Assembly (NCBI RefSeq): GCF_021290925.1
Contig: NZ_JAJSLX010000001.1
Location: 620,001 to 684,000 of the forward strand
Reading direction: 5' to 3'
Length of the DNA: 64,000 nucleotides
Source: Sessilibacter corallicola
GTDB taxonomy: Bacteria; Pseudomonadota; Gammaproteobacteria; Pseudomonadales; Cellvibrionaceae
Part shown: one piece after another, positions 36,270-46,576 of the stretch
Numbering within the stretch: position 1 is the first letter of the stretch
Layout of the letters: each line of letters begins with the position of its first letter
Notes under the pieces: generated by a model
Database searches by the model: none
What the model saw: only the letters and a program-made list of their open reading frames with translations
What the model was told of the DNA's origin: nothing
Made by a program: the position numbers and the translations under genes

Positions 36270-38873
36270 ATGACAGACCAATACAACCCCGCCGATGTTG
36301 AAGCGAAGGCTCAACAATTCTGGGAAGCCGAGCAAACGTTTAAAGTTACCGAAGACACAAGCAAAGAAAAATACTACTGTCTGGCCATGTTCCCCTACCC
36401 CAGCGGCAAGCTGCATATGGGACACGTGCGTAATTACACCATCACCGACGTTATTGCACGCTACCAAAGAATGCTGGGTAAAAACGTTCTCCACCCAATG
36501 GGTTGGGACGCCTTTGGTCTGCCAGCGGAAAACGCCGCCATTCAAAACAAAACCGCGCCAGCGAAGTGGACCTACAGCAATATCGATTACATGAAATCCC
36601 AGCTCAAAAGCTTGGGCTTTGGTTTCGATTGGTCGCGCGAACTGGCCACGTGTCAAAACGAGTACTACCGTTGGGAGCAATGGTTTTTCACTCGCTTGTA
36701 CGAGAAAGGCTTGGTCTACAAAAAAATGGCCACCGTTAACTGGGATCCAGTCGACCAAACCGTGCTTGCCAACGAGCAAGTGGTCGATGGTCGTGGCTGG
36801 CGTTCTGGCGCGTTAATCGAGCGCAAAGAAATTCCTCAGTGGTTTATTAAAATCACCGACTACGCCGAAGAATTGTTAACCAGTCTCGATAAGCTCCCTA
36901 ATTGGCCTGAGCAAGTTAAAACCATGCAACGCAATTGGATTGGCAAATCCAAAGGTGTTGAATTGTGGTTTGATTTACCCGAAACCATTGCCGAATTGGA
37001 TTCGTTCAGTGTTTACACCACACGCCCAGATACCTTAATGGGTGTGACTTACGTCAGCCTTGCCGCTGAGCACCCAATTTCTTTGGAGCTTGCCAAATCC
37101 AATCCTGAATTGGCCGCGTTTATCCAAGACTGCAAAAAGCAAAGTGTCGCCGAAGCCGATATGGCTTCTATGGATAAAAAAGGGTTGTATTCCGGTATCG
37201 ACGCAAAACACCCAATCACGGGTGAATCGATTCCAGTGTGGATTGCCAATTACGTGTTGATGGATTACGGCTCCGGCGCGGTGATGGCAGTTCCCGCCCA
37301 CGACGAACGCGACTACGAATTCGCTAAAAAGTACGACTTGCCATTAAAACAAGTGATTAAAGGCGGTAAAGACGACGACCTAAGCCAAGCCGCAATCACC
37401 GAAAAAGGCGAGTTAATGAACTCCGGTGAAGGCTTTGAACACTGGGATGGCTTGAACTTTAAAAAAGCCTTCTCGGCCATTGCCCAACACTTAAAGTCGA
37501 TTAATAAAGGCGAAGTGCAAACCAACTACCGTTTGCGCGATTGGGGCGTTTCTCGTCAGCGTTACTGGGGCACCCCCATTCCAATGTTGAATTTGGCCGA
37601 CGGCACCGAAATTCCGGTTCCTGCAGACCGCTTACCGGTATTGTTGCCAGAAGACGTTGAAATGGACGGCGTAAGCTCGCCGATTAAATCCGATCCCGAC
37701 TGGCGCAAAGCCGGTGAAATCAACGGCGTAGTCGCCGAGCACGAAACCGATACCTTCGATACCTTTATGGAATCGAGCTGGTATTACGCGCGCTTCACCT
37801 GCCCGAATTTCCAAGACGGTATGCTAGATAAAACCGCAGCCGATTACTGGTTGCCAGTAGATCAATACGTCGGCGGTATCGAGCACGCAATTTTGCACTT
37901 GTTGTACGCGCGCTTCTTCCACAAATTAATGCGTGATGAAGACTTAATCAGCTCTGACGAACCCTTCGAACGCTTACTTTGCCAAGGCATGGTACTGGCG
38001 GAATCTTTCTTCAAAGAAAACGAAGATGGTTCAAAAACCTGGTTTAACCCAGCGGAAGTTTCGTTAGAAAAAGACAACAAAGGCAAAATTCTTTCGGCGA
38101 GCCATCCCGATGCGGGCGAATTAAGTCTCGGCGGCACCACCAAAATGTCGAAATCAAAAAACAACGGTGTTGATCCGCAATCGACCGTTGATAAATACGG
38201 AGCCGATACCGTGCGTTTGTTTGCAATGTTTGCCGCGCCTCCTGAGCAGACCCTCGAATGGCACGATTCTGGTGTTGAAGGCGCAAGCCGCTTCTTACGC
38301 CGTTTCTGGAAAACCGTTCACGGACACATTCAAGCGGGCACACCTTCGGCATTGAATGTTGAAGCACTGTCTGGCGAGCAAAAGCAATTGCGCCGCAAAA
38401 TCCACGAAACCATTCAAAAGGTTTCCGACGATTTCGGTAAGCGTTTAACGTTCAATACCGCCATCGCTGCAGTGATGGAGTTGCTGAACGACGTCACTAA
38501 ATTCGCCGATCGCTCAACGCCAGAAACCTTAGCCGTAGAACGCGAAGCACTCGAAGCCATGACATTGGTATTGGCTCCAATTGCACCGCACATTTGTCAC
38601 AGCATTTGGCAAGATCTAGGCAACAGCGGCAGCATCGTCGATGCCACTTGGCCAAGCGTTGATGAATCCGCTTTGGTACGCGATTCATTGCATTACGCGG
38701 TTCAGGTAAACGGTAAAGTTCGCGGCGAAATCGACGTGCCAGCCTCTGCGAGCGACGACGAAGTCATCGCCACTGCTAAAGCGGACCCGAATGTATCGAA
38801 ATTCTTGGAAGGCAAAGAGATTAAAATGAACAAAGTCATCAAAGGCAAATTGGTGACTTTCGCGGTGAAATAA
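36270..38873 (+). CDS. leuS: Leucyl-tRNA synthetase
   Basis: 867-aa class I aminoacyl-tRNA synthetase. The HIGH-type motif is HMGH in [15 protein letters not shown] (residues about 43-57), the CP1 editing domain ([13 protein letters not shown]) sits in the middle, and KMSKS is at [11 protein letters not shown] near residue 627. Length is typical. Followed by an intrinsic terminator, then lptE-holA, the conserved gammaproteobacterial order. Confidence 0.97.
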   Translation: MTDQYNPADVEAKAQQFWEAEQTFKVTEDTSKEKYYCLAMFPYPSGKLHMGHVRNYTITDVIARYQRMLGKNVLHPMGWDAFGLPAENAAIQNKTAPAKWTYSNIDYMKSQLKSLGFGFDWSRELATCQNEYYRWEQWFFTRLYEKGLVYKKMATVNWDPVDQTVLANEQVVDGRGWRSGALIERKEIPQWFIKITDYAEELLTSLDKLPNWPEQVKTMQRNWIGKSKGVELWFDLPETIAELDSFSVYTTRPDTLMGVTYVSLAAEHPISLELAKSNPELAAFIQDCKKQSVAEADMASMDKKGLYSGIDAKHPITGESIPVWIANYVLMDYGSGAVMAVPAHDERDYEFAKKYDLPLKQVIKGGKDDDLSQAAITEKGELMNSGEGFEHWDGLNFKKAFSAIAQHLKSINKGEVQTNYRLRDWGVSRQRYWGTPIPMLNLADGTEIPVPADRLPVLLPEDVEMDGVSSPIKSDPDWRKAGEINGVVAEHETDTFDTFMESSWYYARFTCPNFQDGMLDKTAADYWLPVDQYVGGIEHAILHLLYARFFHKLMRDEDLISSDEPFERLLCQGMVLAESFFKENEDGSKTWFNPAEVSLEKDNKGKILSASHPDAGELSLGGTTKMSKSKNNGVDPQSTVDKYGADTVRLFAMFAAPPEQTLEWHDSGVEGASRFLRRFWKTVHGHIQAGTPSALNVEALSGEQKQLRRKIHETIQKVSDDFGKRLTFNTAIAAVMELLNDVTKFADRSTPETLAVEREALEAMTLVLAPIAPHICHSIWQDLGNSGSIVDATWPSVDESALVRDSLHYAVQVNGKVRGEIDVPASASDDEVIATAKADPNVSKFLEGKEIKMNKVIKGKLVTFAVK

Positions 38874-38883
38874 ATCGGCCTAA

Positions 38884-38915
38884 GCCTGCAATAACGAATT
38901 ATTGCAGGCATTTTT
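38884..38915 (+). terminator. Intrinsic terminator after leuS
   Basis: GCCTGCAATAA (38884-38894), loop CGAA, TTATTGCAGGC (38899-38909), then ATTTTT: an 11-bp perfect stem with T-run between leuS and lptE. Confidence 0.93.
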
Positions 38916-38959
38916 AGGTTCGTGTGCACCCAACTCTTCATCTCATTTAGGTAAACAAC

Positions 38960-39529
38960 ATGGTCTTTATACGCTTTCTGATCACTGCCATCATTTGCTT
39001 TTCAATAAGCGCCTGTGGCTGGCATTTACGTGGAAGCGTTTCTTTGCCAGAAGATTTACGAGAACTCGCTCTGGAATCCGATGGTGTTAATGCCACCGTG
39101 ATTCGTGAAATCGAACGCGCCTTTGAGCTCAATAAAATTGAGTTAGTTGATGCCCAATACGCGCCTTATCGAATGACTTTATCGGACGAATTCGAAGAGC
39201 GACGTATTTCCGCGGTCAGTTCCGACGGCCTTGCCGAACGTATCAGCTTGACCTTATCGGTTGCATTCGTGATCGAAAATCAAGACGGCTTTATTTTGGG
39301 CGAGCCCGGAAAAGCCACTGTCACCCGCAGTTACGGTTTCGATCGCCAAAACGTCGCCGGTAAAGCCGCCGAAGAGCAACTCGTCAAACAAGAAATGCGA
39401 CAAGAATTGGGGCAACAATTGTTGCGTCGCTACCGCTTTTTAGCGGCCAATGGCACGGTTACCAAGCCTGTGGATAACTCTGTTCCGGTAGAAGCCATTG
39501 ATTCCACTCAACCTGTGAGCAATCCTTAG
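38960..39529 (+). CDS. lptE: LPS-assembly lipoprotein LptE
   Basis: Outer-membrane lipoprotein that plugs the LptD barrel and helps LPS insertion. 189 aa: signal peptide and lipobox ISAC at about residues 17-20, then CGWHLRGSVSLPEDLRELAL typical for LptE/RlpB, and VTRSYGFD in the C-terminal half. It lies between leuS and holA as in most gammaproteobacteria, and holA starts 3 bp after its stop. Confidence 0.92.
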   Translation: MVFIRFLITAIICFSISACGWHLRGSVSLPEDLRELALESDGVNATVIREIERAFELNKIELVDAQYAPYRMTLSDEFEERRISAVSSDGLAERISLTLSVAFVIENQDGFILGEPGKATVTRSYGFDRQNVAGKAAEEQLVKQEMRQELGQQLLRRYRFLAANGTVTKPVDNSVPVEAIDSTQPVSNP

Positions 39530-39532
39530 TTT

Positions 39533-40585
39533 ATGGCGAAGATCCGCGCTGAACAGCTCGCTGGCCACTGCAAAAACCCGCTCGCGCCAATTTACGTTAT
39601 TTTTGGTGACGAGCCACTGTTGCGGCAAGAAGCTTGCGATACCCTTCGCAAAGCAGCAACAGAGCAGGGTTACACGGAACGCGAGCGCTATTACAGCGAC
39701 GCCAGTTTGGACTGGGACGACGTCTTTTCAGGTGCCGCCAACTTTTCATTGTTTGCCGAACGGAAAATGGTGGAAATTCACCTTCACAATGGCAAGCCTG
39801 GCGATAAAGGCGCAAAAGCCATTATGCGCTACTGTGAAGACCCTTCCGAAGATACTCTGCTGTTAATCACCGCTCCCAAACTCGATGGCACCAGCCAGCG
39901 CAGCAAATGGTTTAAGGCGCTGGAAGCTAAAGGACAAATCGTTCAGGTTTGGCCTGTCAATGCCGAACAACTCCCCCGCTGGATTGATCAGCGTTTAAAA
40001 GCCAAAGGATTAAGCGCTTCGAGCGAGGCCATCGACATGCTATCTGCCAAGGTAGAAGGCAACTTGTTGGCCGCTAAGCAAGAGATCGAAAAGCTAACTC
40101 TCATTTCGAGCCAAGACAGTGCTATCTCTGCCGAAGAGATGGCTGCCGTGGTCGGCGACAGTGCTCGCTACGACGTTTTTGGACTGGTGGATAAAGCATT
40201 GACCGGTAAAACCGAATCCGCCATGAAAACCCTTCAGGGTTTGAAAAGTGAAGGCACGGAACCGGTTATTATATTGTGGGCACTGGCCCGCGAAATCAGA
40301 ACGTTGGTTGCCATCTGCGAGGCGGTGGAATCCGGCCAAAGCCAAATGCAAGCGTTTAAAGCCGAGCGCGTTTGGGATAAACGCCAAGGCATGATGCAAG
40401 CCGCCCTCGCTCGGCTTTCCCACAAACATTTGCAGCATTTATTGCGCAAAGCCAACGGCATTGATCGTGCGGTTAAAGGGCTGCGCAAAGCGTCTGTATG
40501 GGACGAACTCACTGATTTAACGCTTCACTTGTGCGGTATTGTCACGATCAAGCCACAAATAGATGCCCTGTCTTTAACAACCTAA
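39533..40585 (+). CDS. holA: DNA polymerase III subunit delta
   Basis: Clamp-loader delta subunit that opens the beta sliding clamp. 350 aa: begins MAKIRAEQLAGHCKNPLAPIYVIFGDEPLLRQEA with the clamp-binding N-terminal segment, an AAA+-like fold without Walker A, and a helical C-terminal collar (ALAREIRTL). It follows lptE by 3 bp. Its 3' end overlaps the end of the convergent DUF815 gene by 4 bp (40582-40585). Confidence 0.95.
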   Translation: MAKIRAEQLAGHCKNPLAPIYVIFGDEPLLRQEACDTLRKAATEQGYTERERYYSDASLDWDDVFSGAANFSLFAERKMVEIHLHNGKPGDKGAKAIMRYCEDPSEDTLLLITAPKLDGTSQRSKWFKALEAKGQIVQVWPVNAEQLPRWIDQRLKAKGLSASSEAIDMLSAKVEGNLLAAKQEIEKLTLISSQDSAISAEEMAAVVGDSARYDVFGLVDKALTGKTESAMKTLQGLKSEGTEPVIILWALAREIRTLVAICEAVESGQSQMQAFKAERVWDKRQGMMQAALARLSHKHLQHLLRKANGIDRAVKGLRKASVWDELTDLTLHLCGIVTIKPQIDALSLTT

Positions 40586-41358
40586 CTCTCGGTTGCCTCA
40601 ACAATGCTCTGATAAAACTGTTTTGCCGTGCGCGCGCTATTGGTTCCGCGAGTACGGGCAAACAGCGCAGCTTTTTGATGCAAGATTTCCTGATCAAAGT
40701 CGTGTGAGGCAAACAACAAATCCACCACTTTAAAATATTCTTGCCAACTGATGGGGTAAAACGACAGCCACAAACCAAATCGATCCGCTAACGACAATTT
40801 TTCTTCCACGGTATCAGAATGCAAAACACTGGAATCGGCCATTCTTGCCGCAAGGGTTTCTTGATTGTCTGCTTGGGTTTGGGGAATTAAATGTCGGCGA
40901 TTAGACGTTGCGTATAACAGCAAATTTTCCGGCGGCAGCTCAATAGAGCCCTCTAAAATACTTTTTAAATGCTTGTAATTGGTTTCATCGTTTTCGAATG
41001 AAAGATCGTCACAGAATAAAATAAACCGGTAATCACAATCACTGATTAAGTCGACGATTTCGGGCAAGTCTTCTAAATCGGCTTTATCGACTTCAATCAC
41101 ACGCAACCCCTGATCAAAATATTCATTGAGCAGCGCTTTTACCAAGCTGGATTTACCCGTGCCGCGCGCGCCCCACAACAAAGCGTTATTCGCAGGCAAG
41201 CCCTGTAAAAACCGAGTAGTGTTGTCAACCAAGAGTGATTTTTGGCGATCGATTTGTAAGAGTTGATTGAGACCAATCGAGTCCAATCGGGTGACCGGTT
41301 TTAAGTACGCTTGTTTTGGCCGCCATACAGCCGCTTTATGAACACTCCAATCGAGCAT
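40582..41358 (-). CDS. DUF815-family AAA ATPase
   Basis: 258 aa. Walker A is WGARGTGKSSLVKALL at about residues 62-77 and a Walker-B-like FILFCDDLSFE lies at about 113, followed by LLYATSNRRHL (sensor-like), then EKLSLADRFGLWLSFYP. These are the landmarks of PF05673/DUF815 ATPases. The cellular role is not established for this family. It is convergent with holA, with which it overlaps by 4 bp. Confidence 0.88.
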   Translation of the reverse strand: MLDWSVHKAAVWRPKQAYLKPVTRLDSIGLNQLLQIDRQKSLLVDNTTRFLQGLPANNALLWGARGTGKSSLVKALLNEYFDQGLRVIEVDKADLEDLPEIVDLISDCDYRFILFCDDLSFENDETNYKHLKSILEGSIELPPENLLLYATSNRRHLIPQTQADNQETLAARMADSSVLHSDTVEEKLSLADRFGLWLSFYPISWQEYFKVVDLLFASHDFDQEILHQKAALFARTRGTNSARTAKQFYQSIVEATES

Positions 41359-41439
41359 GAATTCCCCTAAAATAATAACGAACAGTTAGGGAGATTATAA
41401 ACAGCGACCAACAAGAGAAGAAACCGTAGATGCTTATAC

Positions 41440-42540
41440 CTATACTTGGCAAAGATAAGCGACGGCCGGGTCGGATTTGCCCGCTAAAATTTGCTGATAC
41501 ACCCAGCGAACTTCCTCGGCACCATCAATCAATTGTGGTGACAGCCAACTGGAAAAGGCTTCACAGGCTAAAACACAGTGCTCTTTGAATTCAAACGCCA
41601 TTCTCGCTCGGGTATCGTAGCCCATCACTTGTTGGAAAAAATCTTGCGGATTGAAAATTTCCCCCATGGGAAAAGCATCATTTGTAGGTTTTGATTCCAA
41701 GGTTGCGTGAGGCAAACCAAAGCCGTAAACATACACCAACTGCGATTTCAGATGATAATGCAACATTGCTAATATTTGTGGCCCAGAGGATAAATCCACA
41801 ACCAACGACGGCGCCTGTAACAAACGGCTGATGTCGTTGTAGGTATGAATTTCATCGTAATATTGCAAGCCATCGATGTGGTTTCTATGGCGATGAGAGG
41901 TAATTCCGACAACTTTTGGCACATTAGAAAATCCACCAATACTGCGCCAATATTTTAAGAAAAAAGCCAGAATAAGCGCAGTTTTACTGGAAGCACCGGT
42001 AATCACCAATTGCTGCGCGCCCTTAAATCCGTTTTCCAACAAGGTTCTGCCCAGGGCGAACGCCACGTCTAACATTGGTCGCAAATAGACGTACAAGTCG
42101 GGATCGATGAGATCAAATAACTCGGCCTCATCCAACGCGGGCATGGTGTGGGCTTTGACTACAGAATCATTCTCGCTGCCCACCCTCATTTGAGTCGAGA
42201 CGACTTCACGATCGGGATTCCACACCAAATAGCGTGTCATAGGAAACCAACCGTAAAAACCGAGTCCTTTATCGAAGCCTTCTCGGTTGGATTCGATAAT
42301 CTGCGCATACCCCCACACATAGAGATTTTGAGTGGTATCGGATGTGCTTTCTTGAACAAAATTGGAGGGATTAGAAACCGTGGATTGACTTTGAGGCAAA
42401 CTCGAGCCGGAAAAACCGAATCGTTCCAGCTTTGCTAAAAAAGCACCGTCTTGTAAATAATGCCGAGGCCGCAAAATACCATTGGTCACCAACAGCTGGC
42501 GACTGTCCTTGTTGCATAAGTGTAAGGTCACATTGTGCAT
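41440..42540 (-). CDS. DUF2855-family protein
   Basis: 366 aa with the segments VWGYAQIIES, GFYGWFPMTRYLVWNPDR, VYLRPMLDVAFALG and VITGASSKTALILAFFLKYW, followed by VVGITSHRHRNHIDGLQYYDEI, matching the quinone-oxidoreductase-like DUF2855 family from memory. The SASSKTA-type loop resembles a nucleotide-binding turn of medium-chain dehydrogenases. No partner genes; function unknown. Confidence 0.75.
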   Translation of the reverse strand: MHNVTLHLCNKDSRQLLVTNGILRPRHYLQDGAFLAKLERFGFSGSSLPQSQSTVSNPSNFVQESTSDTTQNLYVWGYAQIIESNREGFDKGLGFYGWFPMTRYLVWNPDREVVSTQMRVGSENDSVVKAHTMPALDEAELFDLIDPDLYVYLRPMLDVAFALGRTLLENGFKGAQQLVITGASSKTALILAFFLKYWRSIGGFSNVPKVVGITSHRHRNHIDGLQYYDEIHTYNDISRLLQAPSLVVDLSSGPQILAMLHYHLKSQLVYVYGFGLPHATLESKPTNDAFPMGEIFNPQDFFQQVMGYDTRARMAFEFKEHCVLACEAFSSWLSPQLIDGAEEVRWVYQQILAGKSDPAVAYLCQV

Positions 42541-42985
42541 AAATACGGCTACTTAACATTCCATTGCGCTGTCGTCACAAAATCGGACACGATTTAAAAG
42601 GATTTACAAAGATCAGCGTCTTATTGTTATCTATATTTACGGCCGTTTGAACATCTGACTTTAATTCTTAGGCTTTACCGATGACTAATTAACAAGAAAA
42701 ACCTCACGCAGCCAATCTTAATTTTGGTACAAGAGGTTTTGAATATTCAACTCACAAACGTTAAAAAAACAACAAGTTTACATTAGAGACCATCAAAACG
42801 CGTATCGCATAAATCGTTCCTGTCTACACAAGGGAATTTGAATAAAGAAATCTCAACAAAAAGACTCAAGTGTGTTGAATCGTATAATTATTCTCCATTG
42901 AGTAATTGGATTCACCGTTGAAGCCTCTAATCTCTCGCCTTTGCGGCGATCTTGTTTCAAATCGTTCTAAAACAAGAAGAATTAC
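42541..42985. other. Intergenic region upstream of the MITE-like element
   Basis: 445 bp, AT-rich. A hairpin AAAACCTC (42698-42705) / GAGGTTTT (42733-42740) with an inner CCAA/TTGG pair is the only structure seen. No coding potential. Confidence 0.4.
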
Positions 42986-43256
42986 TATAGGAGCCTCTGA
43001 CTAACCTCAACATTACTCAGCGTGATCTCAAGCGTGCAATTGCAAGGCGCCGTTTGCAATTAATGGCCGTAGTCCTTAATAAAAACGGCAACGCCGCAAG
43101 TGTGCGCTTGAGACCGCGCCTTTCAGGGCCTGCCAGTTTTTTCCTGCTCTGCGTTGTGCTTTTTCGATTTAACCCGTTAGACCTTCAAAAGCACGCCTTG
43201 ATCAGAAAAAAACTCCTTGGCCTGAGTGATCTTGAGGTTAATCAGAGGCTCCTATA
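42986..43256. mobile_element. MITE-like element with 35-bp terminal inverted repeats
   Basis: The first 35 bases (42986-43020, starting TATAGGAGCCTCTGA) and the inverse complement of the last 35 match at 32 of 35 positions. The element is 271 bp, has a GC content visibly above its AT-rich flanks, and contains further internal inverted repeats such as CTCAAGCGTGC (43028-43038) / GTGCGCTTGAG. No transposase ORF fits; the 67-codon ORF in it (43054-43257) ends in the inverted repeat and is not taken as a gene. A TA dinucleotide at each end could be a target duplication. Known families not identified. Confidence 0.75.
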
Positions 43257-43432
43257 ACTTGTAACTGAATTAGGCCAGTAAAACTAACAGTTGATTGCAT
43301 TAACCGATAAAAAAGCCCCAATGTCGGATAAAAACGCGCTTAATTAAGTAATTTAGGCTCTAGAACACAACGGCTTTCATAAACAGACTACTTTTATCCA
43401 CAATCGATTGCTCGATACGGAGAAACTCCACA

Positions 43433-45529
43433 ATGCTGAAATCTACGCAACGTAAAAAACACAAACCTCTTTGGTTAGCACCTACGGCTCTGGCCGTTAC
43501 CATCGCATTGGTAGGCTGCACACAACAAACTGATCAAATCAGCACAACCGGCACAGAAAATAAAAAAACCGCTGCTGTCTTAGAATCAGGAATAACATTA
43601 GCCAACATGGACGAGCAAGTTCGCCCACAAGACGATTTTTACAATTACGTCAACGGCACGTGGATGGCAAGCACAGAAATTCCTTCAGACCGATCTTCCT
43701 ACGGAAATTTTCAAATCTTGCGGGAGAAATCTGAGCAAAGCGTTCACAAAATCCTTCATGATCTACAAAATCAACCTGCGGATTCTCTATCGGACGAAGC
43801 CAAAAAAGTAAAAGCTCTCTACGAAAGCTTTATGGATGAAGAAGCTGTCAATAAAGCCGGAATTGCCCCCTACCAACAATTTGCTGCAAAAGTTGAGGCA
43901 ATAAAATCAAAATCGGATTTAACCGAGTTTTTAGGAAAACCTTGGATCATCAGCGAATTGGGTCCTATCGGATTTTTTATCGCTGCGGATAAAAAAGATC
44001 CAACACAATACGCTCCCTACTTGTATCAGTCAGGTTTGTCGTTACCCGATCGCGATTATTATTTTGACGACTCCGAAAAAGGTCAATCCATTTTAGCTGG
44101 CTACAAACAACACCTCGTTAACATGATGACACTGGTTGATGAAAACAACCCGGAAACCGCCGCCGAAAACATTCTGAATTTCGAAACAAAACTTGCCCAA
44201 GGCCAATGGCTCAGAGTCGATATGAGAGACGCGGTTAAAACCTACAATCCGGTTTCACCGCAAGAGATTTCCAACACCTATGGCGATTTTGATTGGCCTA
44301 GCTTTTTGGCCACAACAAAATTCGATTCAGAGAAAAAAGTCGTCATTGGCCAACCGTCTTACATAGAACACTTAATTACCTTGGTAAATAACGAATCCTT
44401 AGAACACTGGAAACTGTATTTAAAATGGCGGGGACTGCATGAATTTGCCGGTTACCTTAATGACGACATTGCCCAGGAAGATTTTGAGTTTTTTGCAAAA
44501 ACACTTCGCGGCATACAAGAACAACGCGCTCGTTGGAAACGCGCCATTCAATTTTCGGGTGAATACGCGGGCGAGGCCATTGGCAAAATCTACGTAGACC
44601 AATATTTCCCGCCACAAGCAAAAGAACGCATGGTCACCCTCGTAGAAAATTTAAGAACCGCTTATCGTCAAAGTATTTTAGAACTGGATTGGATGACGGA
44701 AGTTACTAAAAAACGCGCCATCGACAAGCTCGAAAAATTCCTTCCTAAAATTGGCTACCCCGATGTTTGGCGTGATTATTCCGATTTAACGGTGAGCGAT
44801 AACCTGGCTGGCAATTATCTCGCTGGTGTGCAGTTCCAATATCAAACTCAAATCGACAAATTAGGCCAACCTATCGATCGCAACGAATGGCTACTAACAC
44901 CTCAAACCGTCAACGCCTATTATCACCCATTGTTGAATGAAATTGTTTTCCCTGCCGCAATTTTGCAACCGCCATTTTTTAATTTATCTGCCGATGATGC
45001 CGTTAATTATGGCGCTATTGGTGGCGTTATTGGTCACGAAATGGGCCACGGTTTTGACGACCAAGGTTCTCGTTACAACGGAGACGGTAAATTAGAAAAT
45101 TGGTGGGAACCCGAAGATGGTGCTGCATTTGCCGAACGCACTAAGGCATTGGTTGATCAATACGACAGCTACACAGTATTAGACGGTTTGGCCGTCAATG
45201 GCAGCTTAACGTTGGGAGAAAATATCGGAGACCTTGGCGGGTTAACCATTGCTCACAAAGCTTACTTATTATCGCTAAAAGGAAAAGAACCCGAAATAAT
45301 CGACGGTTTTACCGGCGAACAACGATTCTTTTTAGGTTGGGCGCAAGCGTTTTTATCGAAATACACGGATGAAAACCTCACCGTTCGCATCAAAACAGAC
45401 CCACACAGCCCTGCGCAATTTCGCGTCAATGGCGTGGTTAAAAATATGCCAGAATTCCACGCGGCATTTGATGTAACAGAAGGCGACAAACTCTATCTAC
45501 CGTCTGAGCAACAAGTAAAAATTTGGTAA
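43433..45529 (+). CDS. M13-family zinc metallopeptidase, lipoprotein
   Basis: 698-aa neprilysin/PepO-like endopeptidase. The N-terminus has a signal with lipobox LVGC at about residues 26-29, so it is anchored by lipid in the envelope. Zinc-binding HExxH is GHEMGHGFDDQGSRYNGDG and the third ligand Glu is in GENIGDLGGL about 60 residues later. NAYYHPLLNEIVFPAAILQPPFF, conserved in M13 peptidases, precedes it. Stop is followed by an intrinsic terminator 85 bp downstream. Confidence 0.93.
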   Translation: MLKSTQRKKHKPLWLAPTALAVTIALVGCTQQTDQISTTGTENKKTAAVLESGITLANMDEQVRPQDDFYNYVNGTWMASTEIPSDRSSYGNFQILREKSEQSVHKILHDLQNQPADSLSDEAKKVKALYESFMDEEAVNKAGIAPYQQFAAKVEAIKSKSDLTEFLGKPWIISELGPIGFFIAADKKDPTQYAPYLYQSGLSLPDRDYYFDDSEKGQSILAGYKQHLVNMMTLVDENNPETAAENILNFETKLAQGQWLRVDMRDAVKTYNPVSPQEISNTYGDFDWPSFLATTKFDSEKKVVIGQPSYIEHLITLVNNESLEHWKLYLKWRGLHEFAGYLNDDIAQEDFEFFAKTLRGIQEQRARWKRAIQFSGEYAGEAIGKIYVDQYFPPQAKERMVTLVENLRTAYRQSILELDWMTEVTKKRAIDKLEKFLPKIGYPDVWRDYSDLTVSDNLAGNYLAGVQFQYQTQIDKLGQPIDRNEWLLTPQTVNAYYHPLLNEIVFPAAILQPPFFNLSADDAVNYGAIGGVIGHEMGHGFDDQGSRYNGDGKLENWWEPEDGAAFAERTKALVDQYDSYTVLDGLAVNGSLTLGENIGDLGGLTIAHKAYLLSLKGKEPEIIDGFTGEQRFFLGWAQAFLSKYTDENLTVRIKTDPHSPAQFRVNGVVKNMPEFHAAFDVTEGDKLYLPSEQQVKIW

Positions 45530-45613
45530 TTGCTAAAAGTGACAACTTAATTCAATTGCCTATCGTGTTTCTTCTAGCACGTTTCTTCTTATCAGATTTC
45601 ACCTTCATTTTTG

Positions 45614-45641
45614 ATCGAGGCTTCCATGCCTCGATTTTTTT
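45614..45641 (+). terminator. Intrinsic terminator after the M13 peptidase gene
   Basis: ATCGAGGC (45614-45621), loop TTCCAT, GCCTCGAT (45628-45635), then TTTTTT. Confidence 0.92.
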
Positions 45642-46576
45642 GCCTTATCGACTTCAAGCAATGACGTTTTTCAGCAATCTCAGCTCATACATGACCGTTC
45701 AATTTTAAATTACCTATCCTCATGATAGTGATATACTTGGCATTCAAAGTGAGATAAATCAATAAATCGAAACCTTTAATTGCAACACTTGTCACACAAA
45801 TTGAAGGACTGTATTAATTTATTAACAGTCTTGATTTAGACTAACTTAAAATAAGTTACTGCACATATAAGAATAATAATTTGTCGATATTCAATACTTT
45901 TAGCCTAAAAAATAACGCTTTCGAATACTCATACAAAATTTAAAAAATCTTCTAAATTACTTTCTATTCGCTTACCCACCTCAAACATAAATTTACCTTT
46001 TAATACAAAAAATTCTTTTTGTTATTTAGTAAAATACGAAATTAAAGCAGTTAAAAATAGTTTTTCTCAATTTTATTGGCATTTAAAAAAACATTATCAC
46101 CCTCTTCGTGTTTATTTTCCCGGTTTTCTTTTAACAGCCATTAAAATATTAAATTAAAAAATTTTAATACGCCGTTGTTAAAACTGTTAAGTAACGTTTA
46201 CTTTTTTAATTTTAACCTCAGTTGAAAACTATGAAATACCGTATTTATCCTGCTTGTTGATCCGCAAAATTCATACTTATTAATGTATAAATCCTATTAA
46301 TTAGTGCGCAGAAAAAAATCGTACACAAAACAAACTCGACAAAGATTTATTGGCACTTTTTTTAAATTCATCTTGTGATAGGATCGGTTTCGCTCAACAG
46401 GAGATATTGAGCGCTTTCAAATAAAAACTATTTATTTTCCTATCTAGGCAGTTTTCGTAAGGGACGCGTAATGCTGTTGCCTCAAGGCTTCTAATTACCA
46501 CCACTTCGGTAACGCTTAGTTGCAAACCAGCCTGACTAACTCGTTTGTCAATAAATGGATTAAAGGATCAACTCAG
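45642..46576. other. Long AT-rich intergenic region before the haloperoxidase gene
   Basis: 935 bp. Very AT-rich, with long T and A runs. No credible ORF, RNA or repeat seen. It must hold the haloperoxidase promoter, possibly with a long leader. Confidence 0.5.

Noticed and set aside
43054-43257. 67-codon ORF inside the MITE-like element
   Set aside because: It ends within the terminal inverted repeat and has no protein-like features; explained by the element.
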